Notes under the pieces: model-generated | Database searches by the model: none | Seen by the model: the letters and a program-made list of their open reading frames with translations, nothing else | Told to the model about the DNA's origin: nothing | Program-made: the position numbers and the translations under genes | Shown here: positions 26,838 to 34,471 of the stretch, piece after piece | How positions within the stretch are numbered: position 1 is the first letter of the stretch | How the letters are laid out: each line of letters starts with the position of its first letter | NCBI GenBank assembly: GCA_039924845.1 | Contig: JBDTAC010000004.1 | Coordinates: forward strand, 1-59,825 | Reading direction: 5' to 3' | Source: Bacteroidia bacterium | Lineage (GTDB): Bacteria; Bacteroidota; Bacteroidia; DATLTG01 | DNA: 59,825 nt

Positions 26838-28313
26838 ATGAAAAAAATAATAAATGTTTTCGCTGTTGCATTTTTAGGTGGAATTACCGCTTTAAGCGCC
26901 AATTATTTGATGGAGCGATCATTTGCTCGAAACAATTCTCACAATCAATTATTAAATCCGATTTCGGTAAAAATGGTCAATTTGCCTTCGGCTGCGCCCG
27001 AAGTAAATTTAGATTTTACAAAAGCTGCTGCCATGTCGGTAGAAGAAGTGGTGCATATCAATACAACGTATCCTACAGAAAGCGCGCAAGGCAATTGGTT
27101 TTATGATCCTTTTCATAATTTTATTTATGGAGGAGGAGATCAAGGTCAACAAATGCCTCAAATGGCAAGTGGTTCAGGAGTTATTATTTCCAGTGATGGA
27201 TATATTGTAACCAATAATCACGTGGTGGATAAAGCCAATAAAATTGAAGTAACCTTGAATGATAAACGCACGTATGAGGCGAAAGTAATCGGAAAAGATC
27301 CAACGACGGATTTGGCTTTATTAAAAGTGGACGATCAAAATTTACCTTTTATGACTTATGGAAATTCGGACGAAGTGAAAGTAGGGCAGTGGGTATTGGC
27401 AGTTGGAAATCCGTTTAATTTAACTTCCACCGTAACAGCGGGAATTATCAGCGCAAAAGGTAGAAACATTAATATTTTGCCCACCGATCCTGCTAAAGGT
27501 ATCTATCCAATAGAAGCCTATTTGCAAACAGATGCCGCTGTAAACCCTGGAAATAGTGGAGGGGCACTAGTAAACACTTCTGGACAATTAGTCGGAATAA
27601 ATTCTGCGATTGCCTCCAATACTGGCTCTTATACTGGATATTCGTTTGCAGTTCCTGTAAATATTGTTAAAAAAGTAGTAGCTGATTTATTGGAATATGG
27701 TACAGTTCAGCGCGCTTATTTGGGAGTTAGCATTAAAAATTTAGATGCGAATTTGGCGAAACAAAAAAATATTTCCAATCTGCAAGGCGTTTATGTAAGT
27801 GCGGTTACTCAAGGAGGAGCTGCCGAAAATGCAGGAATAAAAGCAGGCGATGTAATTACAAAAGTAGGCGATGAATTGGTGAACGAAGTATCTGAATTGG
27901 AAGAACAAATCAGTAAGTTTAGACCTGGCGACAAAGTGGTGATTTCCTTACGGAGAGACAATCAAGAGATGAGTATTCCACTGATTTTAAAAAATTCGGA
28001 AGGCACTACGAGTATCGTAAAAACAGAAACTCCAGAAAGTATTTCCGTGCTTGGCGCAAGTTTTCAGCCTGCATCAAAAGAAGAAAAACAAAATCTAAAC
28101 ATTGAAAACGGATTGAAAATTACGAGTTTGGACGGTGGGAAATTGAGGAGTGCCGGAATTCAACAAGGTTTTATCATTACGCGTGTGGATAAACAAAAAA
28201 TAAATTCGGTAAACGATTTAAAATTGGCCTTAGACAAAAAGCAAGGCGGCGGCGTATTGATAGAAGGCGTTTATCCAAACGGAATGCGAGCGTATTACGG
28301 CTTTGGTTTGTAA
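26838..28313 (+). CDS. HtrA/Deg-family periplasmic serine protease
   Basis: A 491-residue envelope protease and chaperone. An N-terminal signal or membrane segment (residues 5-25) is followed by a trypsin-like domain with the triad His128 (TNNHVVD), Asp158 (TTDLAL) and Ser240 (NPGNSGGAL). Two PDZ domains follow, with AYLGVSIKNLDANLA and the second near INSVNDLKLALDKK. It degrades or refolds misfolded envelope proteins, usually as an oligomer. The gene is monocistronic, with a -7 element upstream and a strong terminator at 28335. Confidence 0.95.
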   Translation: MKKIINVFAVAFLGGITALSANYLMERSFARNNSHNQLLNPISVKMVNLPSAAPEVNLDFTKAAAMSVEEVVHINTTYPTESAQGNWFYDPFHNFIYGGGDQGQQMPQMASGSGVIISSDGYIVTNNHVVDKANKIEVTLNDKRTYEAKVIGKDPTTDLALLKVDDQNLPFMTYGNSDEVKVGQWVLAVGNPFNLTSTVTAGIISAKGRNINILPTDPAKGIYPIEAYLQTDAAVNPGNSGGALVNTSGQLVGINSAIASNTGSYTGYSFAVPVNIVKKVVADLLEYGTVQRAYLGVSIKNLDANLAKQKNISNLQGVYVSAVTQGGAAENAGIKAGDVITKVGDELVNEVSELEEQISKFRPGDKVVISLRRDNQEMSIPLILKNSEGTTSIVKTETPESISVLGASFQPASKEEKQNLNIENGLKITSLDGGKLRSAGIQQGFIITRVDKQKINSVNDLKLALDKKQGGGVLIEGVYPNGMRAYYGFGL

Positions 28314-28334
28314 ATTATTTTTTTATTCGTCGTT

Positions 28335-28366
28335 AAAAAGTCTTCTTTCGCAGAAGACTTTTTTTT
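28335..28366 (+). terminator. Rho-independent terminator after Deg protease
   Basis: AAAAAGTCTTCT pairs with AGAAGACTTTTTTT around a TTCGC loop. Confidence 0.92.
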
Positions 28367-28440
28367 AATTTTATCTATTTAAGTTATTAAAAATCAATAT
28401 ATTATATTCTTTCGCTGAAAAATATATTTTACAGGTTTGC

Positions 28441-28471
28441 TTGCATTTCATTTTCAAATAGAGTACATTTG
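28441..28471 (+). promoter_or_regulatory. Promoter for primary sigma factor gene (TTG-N20-TACATTTG)
   Basis: TTG at 28441 and an exact -7 element TACATTTG at 28464 are 20 bases apart, with a second TTTG at 28436. The roughly 80-base leader carries an iterated A/T motif copy at 28478-28501. Confidence 0.65.
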
Positions 28472-28477
28472 CACCGC

Positions 28478-28501
28478 GTTGAAAAATTATTTTTTTCAAA
28501 C
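28478..28501. repeat. Iterated A/T quasi-palindrome in leader
   Basis: GTTGAAAAA, TTAT, TTTTTTCAAAC. It is a nearly symmetric copy lying just downstream of the -7 element, so it is transcribed into the sigma factor mRNA. Confidence 0.7.
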
Positions 28502-28557
28502 TGAAACAAAAGCGTGATTTATACGTTCATCTAAATAAAGAAAGAAAAAACGAAAAC

Positions 28558-29421
28558 ATGAGACAGCTAAAAATCACCAAATCCATTACCAATAGAGAAA
28601 GTGCTTCGCTTGATAAATACCTTCAAGAGATTGGTCGTGAAGAATTAATTACCGCAGAAGAGGAAGTCGTTTTAGCGAAAAAAATTCGCGATGGGGATCA
28701 AGGTGCGCTTGAGAAATTAACAAAAGCCAATTTGCGTTTTGTGGTTTCTGTAGCAAAACAATATCAAAATCAAGGACTTAGTTTACCCGATTTAATTAAT
28801 GAAGGAAATTTGGGTTTGATAAAAGCAGCGAAAAGATTTGACGAAACAAGGGGTTTTAAATTTATTTCGTACGCTGTTTGGTGGATTCGTCAATCCATAT
28901 TACAAGCTTTGGCTGAACAATCTAGAATTGTGCGTTTACCGCTGAATCAGGTTGGTTCTTTAAATAAAATTAACAAAGCTTTTTCGAAATTAGAACAAGA
29001 ATTTGAGAGAGAACCAAGTGCGGAAGAACTTTCTGAATTATTAGAATTGCCACAAGATAAAGTGGCTGATACCATGCGCGTTTCTGGTAGACACGTCTCT
29101 ATGGATGCTCCATTTATTAACGGAGAAGAAAATAGTTTGTTGGATGTATTGATTAATCACGATTCTCCGAGAGCAGATACGAGTTTGATGGCTGAATCCT
29201 TACAAAAGGAAATTGACCGTTCACTTTCTACACTTACAGAAAGAGAAAGAGATGTTATTCGTTTGTTTTTCGGAATCGGTTTAAATCACGGATTAACATT
29301 AGAAGAAATAGGTGCAAAATTCGACTTAACTCGTGAACGAGTGAGACAAATAAAAGAAAAAGCGATTAGAAGATTGCGCCATAATTCTAGAAGCAAATTA
29401 TTAAAGGCATATTTAGGTTAA
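28558..29421 (+). CDS. rpoD: Primary sigma factor (Bacteroidota RpoD type)
   Basis: A 287-residue housekeeping sigma factor, which directs RNA polymerase to TAnnTTTG promoters. It lacks the long region 1.1 of E. coli RpoD, as usual in this phylum. Region 1.2 begins [16 protein letters not shown], region 2 has [37 protein letters not shown] and [13 protein letters not shown], region 3 has [13 protein letters not shown], and region 4 has [16 protein letters not shown] and the helix-turn-helix [19 protein letters not shown]. It has its own promoter. Confidence 0.97.
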   Translation: MRQLKITKSITNRESASLDKYLQEIGREELITAEEEVVLAKKIRDGDQGALEKLTKANLRFVVSVAKQYQNQGLSLPDLINEGNLGLIKAAKRFDETRGFKFISYAVWWIRQSILQALAEQSRIVRLPLNQVGSLNKINKAFSKLEQEFEREPSAEELSELLELPQDKVADTMRVSGRHVSMDAPFINGEENSLLDVLINHDSPRADTSLMAESLQKEIDRSLSTLTERERDVIRLFFGIGLNHGLTLEEIGAKFDLTRERVRQIKEKAIRRLRHNSRSKLLKAYLG

Positions 29422-29435
29422 TACTTTAAATTATT

Positions 29436-29502
29436 AAAAGCCGCAAAAAAACGAGCCAAATGCGAAACATTTTCCTCCACGTTTTTTGCGGTTTATTTTT
29501 TT
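29436..29502 (+). terminator. Probable terminator after primary sigma gene
   Basis: CCGCAAAAAAACG pairs with CGTTTTTTGCGG with one bulge, but the loop is about 26 bases. A T-run follows, with AAAAG before. It is probably an attenuating or partial terminator ahead of GAPDH. Confidence 0.6.
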
Positions 29503-29527
29503 ACTAAAACTCAAGCATTAAATACCT

Positions 29528-30994
29528 ATGAAATCAGAAACTTTGCAAAAAAAAGGTTACGAAAACGAATTAAAGGATTGGATTGATCACGAAAGAGCTG
29601 CCATTGAATTGATTGGTGTTGTAGGTAATTTATGGTTCGAGAAATCAGTGGAGTTGGTTATTTTTCGTAATCAATTGGTGGACAGAAGTGCGAGTGAAAT
29701 AATGAATTTACATCAATACGCCAAGGACTTTGTAAAACAACCTATTACAATTAAAGACACCTTGTTGCTTGCCAAAGAAATAGTGAATTTAGACATGGCA
29801 GCATCGCGTATAGATATTGGACGATTGGCTTCTGAGTGGATTCAAGAAAAAAATAATTTCAAAACCGCTCAGGAGTTTATTGCTAATAAATTAAACGAAT
29901 ACATTGGAAAAGAAAAGCGAAGTCTGGAGCCGAAAGATGTGGTATTGTACGGTTTCGGTCGTATTGGACGTTTGGCTGCGCGCGAGTTAATTGCACAAGC
30001 TGGTAAAGGCGATCAATTACGTTTGCGTGCCATCGTAACGCGCAGTAACTCGAATGATGACATTATAAAGAGAGCGGATTTGTTGAGAACAGATTCTGTT
30101 CACGGTCCGTTTCCTGGTACTATTATTGAAGATTTTGAAAACAAAGCACTCATCATCAACGGACATACAATTGAAATGATTGCTGCCAAAAATCCGGATG
30201 AAATTGATTACGAAGCTTACAATATTAAAGATGCGCTGTTGATTGATAACACAGGCGTTGCAAGAGATCGTGATGGATTAGCTAAACATTTAAAATCAAA
30301 AGGAATTAGTAAAGTATTATTGACCGCGCCCGGAAAAGGAAATATTCCGAACATCGTTTATGGTGTGAATCATCAAAGTATTGTTCCTGAAAAAGAAACT
30401 GTTTTTTCAGCTGCTTCTTGTACCACAAACGCTATTATTCCCGTGCTTCAAGTAATTGAAACCAAGCTGGGAATTATTCACGGACACATCGAAACAATTC
30501 ACTCATATACAAACGATCAAAATTTATTGGATAATTATCATCCGAAATACAGAAGAGGTCGTTCTGCCGCGTTAAATATGGTGATTACCGAAACAGGTGC
30601 TGGAAGTGCGGTAACAAAAGTGCTGCCCGTTTTAGCCGGAAAATTAACTGCGAATTCAGTGCGTGTTCCTACGCCTGACGCATCTTTGGCCATTTTAAGT
30701 TTAAATCTTCACAAAGAAACGACGAAGGAAATGGTGAATGAAATTATGAAAGATGCCGCATTAAAAGGCGAATTGGTGGAGCAAATTCAATATTGTTATT
30801 CCAACGAATTGGTTTCGACTGATGTGGTTGGGAACCCTTGCGCTTCGGTATTTGATAGCCAAGCGACTTTGGTTGCTGACGACAAAAAAAATATTGTATT
30901 GTATGTTTGGTACGACAATGAATATGGTTACACGCGCCAAGTAATCCGTTTGGCAAAATATTTAGCCGAAGTAATACGTTTACGTTATTATTAA
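29528..30994 (+). CDS. gap: Glyceraldehyde-3-phosphate dehydrogenase (long form)
   Basis: A 488-residue NAD(P)-dependent dehydrogenase of glycolysis and gluconeogenesis. The Rossmann domain begins at about residue 140 (VVLYGFGRIGRLAARELI), and the catalytic Cys298 is in SAASCTTNAI. The C-terminus has WYDNEYGYTRQVIRLAKYL. About 135 residues precede the Rossmann domain and are absent from the classic 330-residue enzyme. They are helical, with no signal peptide. Similar long forms are known in Bacteroidota, and the extension's role is not established. A terminator lies 8 bases after the stop. Confidence 0.95.
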   Translation: MKSETLQKKGYENELKDWIDHERAAIELIGVVGNLWFEKSVELVIFRNQLVDRSASEIMNLHQYAKDFVKQPITIKDTLLLAKEIVNLDMAASRIDIGRLASEWIQEKNNFKTAQEFIANKLNEYIGKEKRSLEPKDVVLYGFGRIGRLAARELIAQAGKGDQLRLRAIVTRSNSNDDIIKRADLLRTDSVHGPFPGTIIEDFENKALIINGHTIEMIAAKNPDEIDYEAYNIKDALLIDNTGVARDRDGLAKHLKSKGISKVLLTAPGKGNIPNIVYGVNHQSIVPEKETVFSAASCTTNAIIPVLQVIETKLGIIHGHIETIHSYTNDQNLLDNYHPKYRRGRSAALNMVITETGAGSAVTKVLPVLAGKLTANSVRVPTPDASLAILSLNLHKETTKEMVNEIMKDAALKGELVEQIQYCYSNELVSTDVVGNPCASVFDSQATLVADDKKNIVLYVWYDNEYGYTRQVIRLAKYLAEVIRLRYY

Positions 30995-31001
30995 TCGAAT
31001 T

Positions 31002-31030
31002 AAAAGGCATCTTTTTAGATGCCTTTTTTT
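31002..31030 (+). terminator. Rho-independent terminator after GAPDH
   Basis: AAAAGGCATC pairs with GATGCCTTTTTTT around a TTTTTA loop. Confidence 0.92.
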
Positions 31031-31033
31031 ATG

Positions 31034-31057
31034 CTTCGAAAAAATAATTTTTTGAAG
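31034..31057. repeat. Iterated A/T quasi-palindrome (intergenic)
   Basis: CTTCGAAAAAATAATTTTTT followed by GAAG gives a nearly symmetric copy. It sits 11 bases before a TATCTTTA -7-like element (31068-31075) for the small membrane protein. Confidence 0.7.
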
Positions 31058-31079
31058 AGTATTAGTTTATCTTTAATAA

Positions 31080-31550
31080 ATGAAAAATCTATTGAAATGT
31101 AAAAAAAATATTGCTCGTGAATTTTTAATTTTATTATTAATTGTCATAGCTTCCTTGTTATCAATCTTTGTTTTTTATGCTATTTCAAAATTTGAAGATG
31201 CTAAATGCAAAAAAAATTATTCTGAATTGTCAAAATACAACAATCAATTAGATAGTTTAGAAAAAGGTGTTGTTTCACTTAAATACGATACAATTGGATT
31301 ACCACGACTACCGAAAGGAGTTACTGTTTTGCCAGATACTATTATAGTTAGAAATTCATTAGCTATCAATAGGGTAAATGGAAAAATAAATGAACTTTTA
31401 AATCAAAATGCGGAAATACAAACTAATCCAATTGATTTAAATCAGTCTGCAAAATTTGTGTTTTATATTTTATTGGGATTAGCTTATCCAGTTAGAGGAT
31501 TGTTTTTGATGACAGTTTGGTCAGTCAAAACAATGAGGAAGAAAGAATAA
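31080..31550 (+). CDS. Small membrane protein of unknown function
   Basis: A 156-residue protein with two membrane segments: FLILLLIVIASLLSIFVFYA (about 16-35) and FVFYILLGLAYPVRGLFLMT (about 126-145). A charged extramembrane domain of about 85 residues lies between them and includes a coiled-coil-like stretch (NYSELSKYNNQLDSLEKG). I recognise no family. It faces a DUF2971 gene with a short convergent gap, and both lie in an accessory-looking stretch between GAPDH and the helicase. A toxin, immunity or signalling role cannot be judged. Confidence 0.55.
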   Translation: MKNLLKCKKNIAREFLILLLIVIASLLSIFVFYAISKFEDAKCKKNYSELSKYNNQLDSLEKGVVSLKYDTIGLPRLPKGVTVLPDTIIVRNSLAINRVNGKINELLNQNAEIQTNPIDLNQSAKFVFYILLGLAYPVRGLFLMTVWSVKTMRKKE

Positions 31551-31559
31551 AGTGTTTTT

Positions 31560-32558
31560 TTAACAAGCGTCAATTTTGTTTATTTCATATTCATAAGTAT
31601 TAATAAACTTAATATCCCACCTTTCACATTCAAGTTCAAAGTTTTTTACATTTTGTATAATACTATAACAGTTCATTTCTTGCGTTATAATTGAATCTAG
31701 TAATCTTTTTTTTAAGTCTTTTTTTTCTGAAATAAATTCTATTCGATATGGATTTCCAGTATCTAATATTTTCTCTCCTTTTAAGAAATTAAATCCTAAA
31801 TAAATAGCTTTAATTGATTTACTAGAATAAGGCATTATTCTCTCTTTAAAAGAGATATTTTGTTCTATACGAAGTCTGTCTAATTCCGAATCCTCCCAAA
31901 TTCCTCGTACTTTCAAATATTCCGAATCACTTTCTACAAGAAATCTATACTCATTTTCATGTTTCCATATATCTTTTTTAATATTTGATTGAAGTAAAAA
32001 GGTAAGATGGTCGATATTATTTGTTTTAATTTTATCAATTGTTTTTACATAATTAATAGGAAAAGGTCCATGGAAATTCTTTGGAAACTCTTTATAATTA
32101 AATTCTAAAAGAAATCCCTCGTTATTATTATAATATCCCCACATTAGTTCATTAAGTTTATTCTCAGTAGTACATAAAATACCAAATCTTGCCAAAAGAG
32201 CGCGATAAGAATCTTTTTTTATTGAATTAATAAAGAACTCTTTATGTGTTTCCCAATGATGTCTAATATTTTCTTCTTGATTTTTTGGAGATAAAGATAA
32301 AATGCAATTTAAATATAGTTGATTAAAATCTAAGATATTATATGCCGTATCAAATAAGTCATTGAAATCTTCTGGTTGCGACACATAAAAATTATTGTTT
32401 TCTATAGATTCAATGCTACATTCATTTATAGAATAATATTTGCTTAATGTATCTGGGTCTAATTTCTTATTGGGATAATTTATTTCAAATTTATTCACGT
32501 CTTTTGAAAAATTTATTTTGTACTCCCAATTTTTATATTTTTCAACTCTGTTTTCCAT
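31560..32558 (-). CDS. DUF2971 family protein
   Basis: A 332-residue soluble protein. Motifs fit DUF2971: LSKYYSINECSIESIENNNF near residue 38, FYVSQPEDFNDLFDTA at about 55-70, and FGILCTTENKLNELMWGYYN followed by NEGFLLEFNY. The biochemical function of the family is unknown, and members often sit in variable genome regions. Codons are more A/T-rich than in neighbouring housekeeping genes, and many Asn, Lys and Ile residues occur, consistent with an accessory gene. A TAAATTTG -7-like element lies at 32588-32595 on the minus strand. Confidence 0.8.
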   Translation of the reverse strand: MENRVEKYKNWEYKINFSKDVNKFEINYPNKKLDPDTLSKYYSINECSIESIENNNFYVSQPEDFNDLFDTAYNILDFNQLYLNCILSLSPKNQEENIRHHWETHKEFFINSIKKDSYRALLARFGILCTTENKLNELMWGYYNNNEGFLLEFNYKEFPKNFHGPFPINYVKTIDKIKTNNIDHLTFLLQSNIKKDIWKHENEYRFLVESDSEYLKVRGIWEDSELDRLRIEQNISFKERIMPYSSKSIKAIYLGFNFLKGEKILDTGNPYRIEFISEKKDLKKRLLDSIITQEMNCYSIIQNVKNFELECERWDIKFINTYEYEINKIDAC

Positions 32559-32675
32559 CCTCTTTTATTTGTAATTATTACCATAAACAAATTTACGCAA
32601 ATACTATTCGCAAAGCATAAAAAACGTATAACAAAAAGTTGCACTTAATAAGAGTGGAAATTTATTTCTTATTAT

Positions 32676-32717
32676 CTTTTTGGCTTGACCCAAAAAGAAA
32701 GAAAAAACTCAAGAAAA
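32676..32717 (+). repeat. Second dispersed repeat family (TTTTTGGCTT...CTCAAG), copy 1
   Basis: CTTTTTGG and CCAAAAAG arms around CTTGAC are followed by AAGAAAGAAAAAACTCAAGA. An inverted copy lies at 39971-40013. In both places an iterated A/T motif follows about 55-60 bases further on. Confidence 0.8.
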
Positions 32718-32771
32718 CATAATTGCTATTGCACAAGCAACACGGCATCGTATGTTTTCACTGCCAACCCG

Positions 32772-32794
32772 CGTTAAAAAATAATTTTTTGGAA
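32772..32794. repeat. Iterated A/T quasi-palindrome (intergenic)
   Basis: GTTAAAAAATAATTTTTTGG followed by AAC. It sits at the junction between the TTTTTGGCTT repeat and repeat copy C. Confidence 0.65.
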
Positions 32795-32804
32795 CAGTAA
32801 AAAA

Positions 32805-32975
32805 TCGGCATCGGATTGCGAATAAAATTTTAGCAAATTGAAAGTGTGATGAGATTGGGAAGTCCCGAACGGATGTTCGGAAATCACCCAACGAATAGCT
32901 TTCAGGAAGCTAAAATGAAATGAGGAATCCAAGCCTTGAATTTTTGGTTCTTTTCTTTCAAGAAAAAAGAACGTA
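32805..32975 (-). repeat. Dispersed repeat, copy C (inverted)
   Basis: On the minus strand this matches copies A and B, from the GTTCTTTTTTC palindrome (32947-32972) through AAAATTCAAGGCTTGG and the CATTTTAGCTTCCTGAAAGC block to CCGATGCCG. It then departs from them and runs into an iterated A/T motif. Identity to A and B is lower in the middle (about the TTCGGGACTTCCC region). It fills much of the 620-base gap between DUF2971 and the helicase. Confidence 0.85.
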
Positions 32976-33026
32976 AAAAAAATAGAACATACTTCGCAAA
33001 GTTTTTTAAAAAAAGCGAAACCAGAT

Positions 33027-33099
33027 GCTTCGAAAAAATAATTTTTCAAACTCGTTTTGAAGCAAGAAAAAAAGCCTTCAAAAAAATAATTTTCCAAAG
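33027..33099. repeat. Two iterated A/T quasi-palindromes upstream of helicase
   Basis: Copies at 33027-33053 (CTTCGAAAAAATAATTTTTC plus AAACTC) and 33075-33099 (CTTCAAAAAAATAATTTTCC plus AAAG) lie 22 bases apart, before a -7 element at 33148. Confidence 0.75.
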
Positions 33100-33147
33100 C
33101 TCTTTTTCATCCCAAATCAAATAAAAAAATATCCCGAAAATAAAGAC

Positions 33148-33155
33148 TACTTTTG
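33148..33155 (+). promoter_or_regulatory. Bacteroidota -7 promoter element (TACTTTTG)
   Basis: TACTTTTG lies 23 bases before the TTG start of the helicase gene. Confidence 0.5.
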
Positions 33156-33178
33156 TATTTCATAAATAAAACAATACA

Positions 33179-34396
33179 TTGATTTTTAGTGATTTCGGAT
33201 TTCTTCCGGCAATTGAGGAAGGATTAACATCGATGGGTTTTCAGAAACCCACACCCATTCAGGAACAAGCCATCCCTGTAATTTTACAAAACAAAGATTT
33301 AATTGCTTGCGCACAAACTGGCACAGGCAAAACTGGCGCGTATTTGTTGCCCATTATGCACAAAGCGGAACAAGATAAAAGTGCGGGCGTAAATACATTA
33401 ATTATTGTGCCCACGCGCGAATTGGCGGTACAAATTGATCAGATGTTAGAAGGTTTTGCGTATTATACTTCGCTCAGTTCCATTGCTGTTTACGGTGGTG
33501 GAGACGGATTGTCGTTTGAACGCGAAAAAAAAGCACTTATAAAAGGCGCGGATATTATTATTGCAACGCCTGGTAGATTAATTGCGCATTTGGGTTTGGG
33601 TTATACCAAATTTGATACGCTGAAACAATTGGTATTGGACGAAGCCGACAGAATGTTGGATATGGGTTTCCACGATGACATTATGAAAATTGTGAGTTAT
33701 ATTCCGAAAGAGCGGCAAACATTGCTTTTTTCAGCTACTTTTCCACCAAAAATAAGGCAATTAGCGACTAAATTATTGCACGAACCGGAACAAATAAATA
33801 TTGCCGTTTCAAAACCTGCCGAAGGTATTTTACAAACGGCTTATTTGGCGTACGATGCGCAAAAAACAGCTTTGTTAAAGGATTTATTGAATGGAAAAAA
33901 AATAGACAGTGTAATTATTTTTTCTTCTACAAAAAGTAACGTAAAACAATTGGAAAAAGAATTGCAGAAATTAAATTTTTCCTGCAAAGCCATTCATTCT
34001 GATTTAGAGCAAAACGAGCGCGAATCGGTGATGCGGCAGTTTAAAAGTCGCCAAATTCAAGTTTTGGTTGCCACCGATATTGTATCGCGCGGAATTGATA
34101 TTGACGGAATTGGTTTAGTCGTAAATTACGATGTTCCGGGAGATGCGGAAGATTATATCCATCGCATCGGTCGAACAGCAAGAGCTGATTCTACGGGCGT
34201 TGCCATTACTTTTATCAATGAAAAAGATCAACAAAAGTTTCACAACATTGAAACGCTCATCGAAAAAATAATTTTCAAAACGCCTTTGCCGGCTCATTTA
34301 GGAGCGGCTCCGATTTACGACCCTTCGAAAAAAGTTTTTTCAGATCATAAAAAACATTTTCAAAAACGACCTCAAAAAACGGGTTTGAAAAAATAA
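33179..34396 (+). CDS. DEAD-box RNA helicase
   Basis: A 405-residue ATP-dependent RNA helicase (RhlE/DeaD-like). The Q motif is in GFQKPTPIQEQAIP, Walker A is AQTGTGKT, motif II is VLDEADRMLDMG, motif III is SAT and the C-terminal motifs are ATDIVSRGIDIDG and YIHRIGRTARA. The start is a TTG at 33179, because no ATG precedes the conserved IFSDFGFLPAI. The C-terminal extension is short. The stop codon TAA (34394-34396) lies in the loop of the hairpin after the gene. The iterated motif also occurs in the coding region (EKIIFK, 34258-34282). Confidence 0.95.
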   Translation: MIFSDFGFLPAIEEGLTSMGFQKPTPIQEQAIPVILQNKDLIACAQTGTGKTGAYLLPIMHKAEQDKSAGVNTLIIVPTRELAVQIDQMLEGFAYYTSLSSIAVYGGGDGLSFEREKKALIKGADIIIATPGRLIAHLGLGYTKFDTLKQLVLDEADRMLDMGFHDDIMKIVSYIPKERQTLLFSATFPPKIRQLATKLLHEPEQINIAVSKPAEGILQTAYLAYDAQKTALLKDLLNGKKIDSVIIFSSTKSNVKQLEKELQKLNFSCKAIHSDLEQNERESVMRQFKSRQIQVLVATDIVSRGIDIDGIGLVVNYDVPGDAEDYIHRIGRTARADSTGVAITFINEKDQQKFHNIETLIEKIIFKTPLPAHLGAAPIYDPSKKVFSDHKKHFQKRPQKTGLKK

Positions 34397-34415
34397 TTTT
34401 TCAAACCCGTTTTTT
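34374..34415 (+). terminator. Terminator overlapping helicase stop codon, built on the A/T motif
   Basis: AAAAAACGGGTTTGAAAAA pairs with TTTTTCAAACCCGTTTTTT, a 19-bp perfect stem around an ATAA loop. The helicase stop TAA is in that loop. The core is the iterated motif extended by a CGGG/CCCG clamp. Confidence 0.85.
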
Positions 34416-34443
34416 CAAACTAAGATTAAGAATACTTTTATCT

Positions 34444-34451
34444 TATATTTG
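34444..34451 (+). promoter_or_regulatory. Bacteroidota -7 promoter element (TATATTTG)
   Basis: TATATTTG lies 20 bases before the ATG at 34472. It is the likely promoter of the four-gene operon 34472-38005. Confidence 0.55.
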
Positions 34452-34471
34452 TATTTCAAAACGCTATTGAA

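Noticed and set aside
32774-33097. 107-codon open frame on the minus strand in the gap before the helicase
   Set aside because: It runs through repeat copy C and two A/T motif copies and has no -7 element or family match.
30995-33178. Prophage or integrative element between GAPDH and the helicase
   Set aside because: No integrase, tRNA or attachment-site repeat was seen, and only two accessory-looking genes are present.
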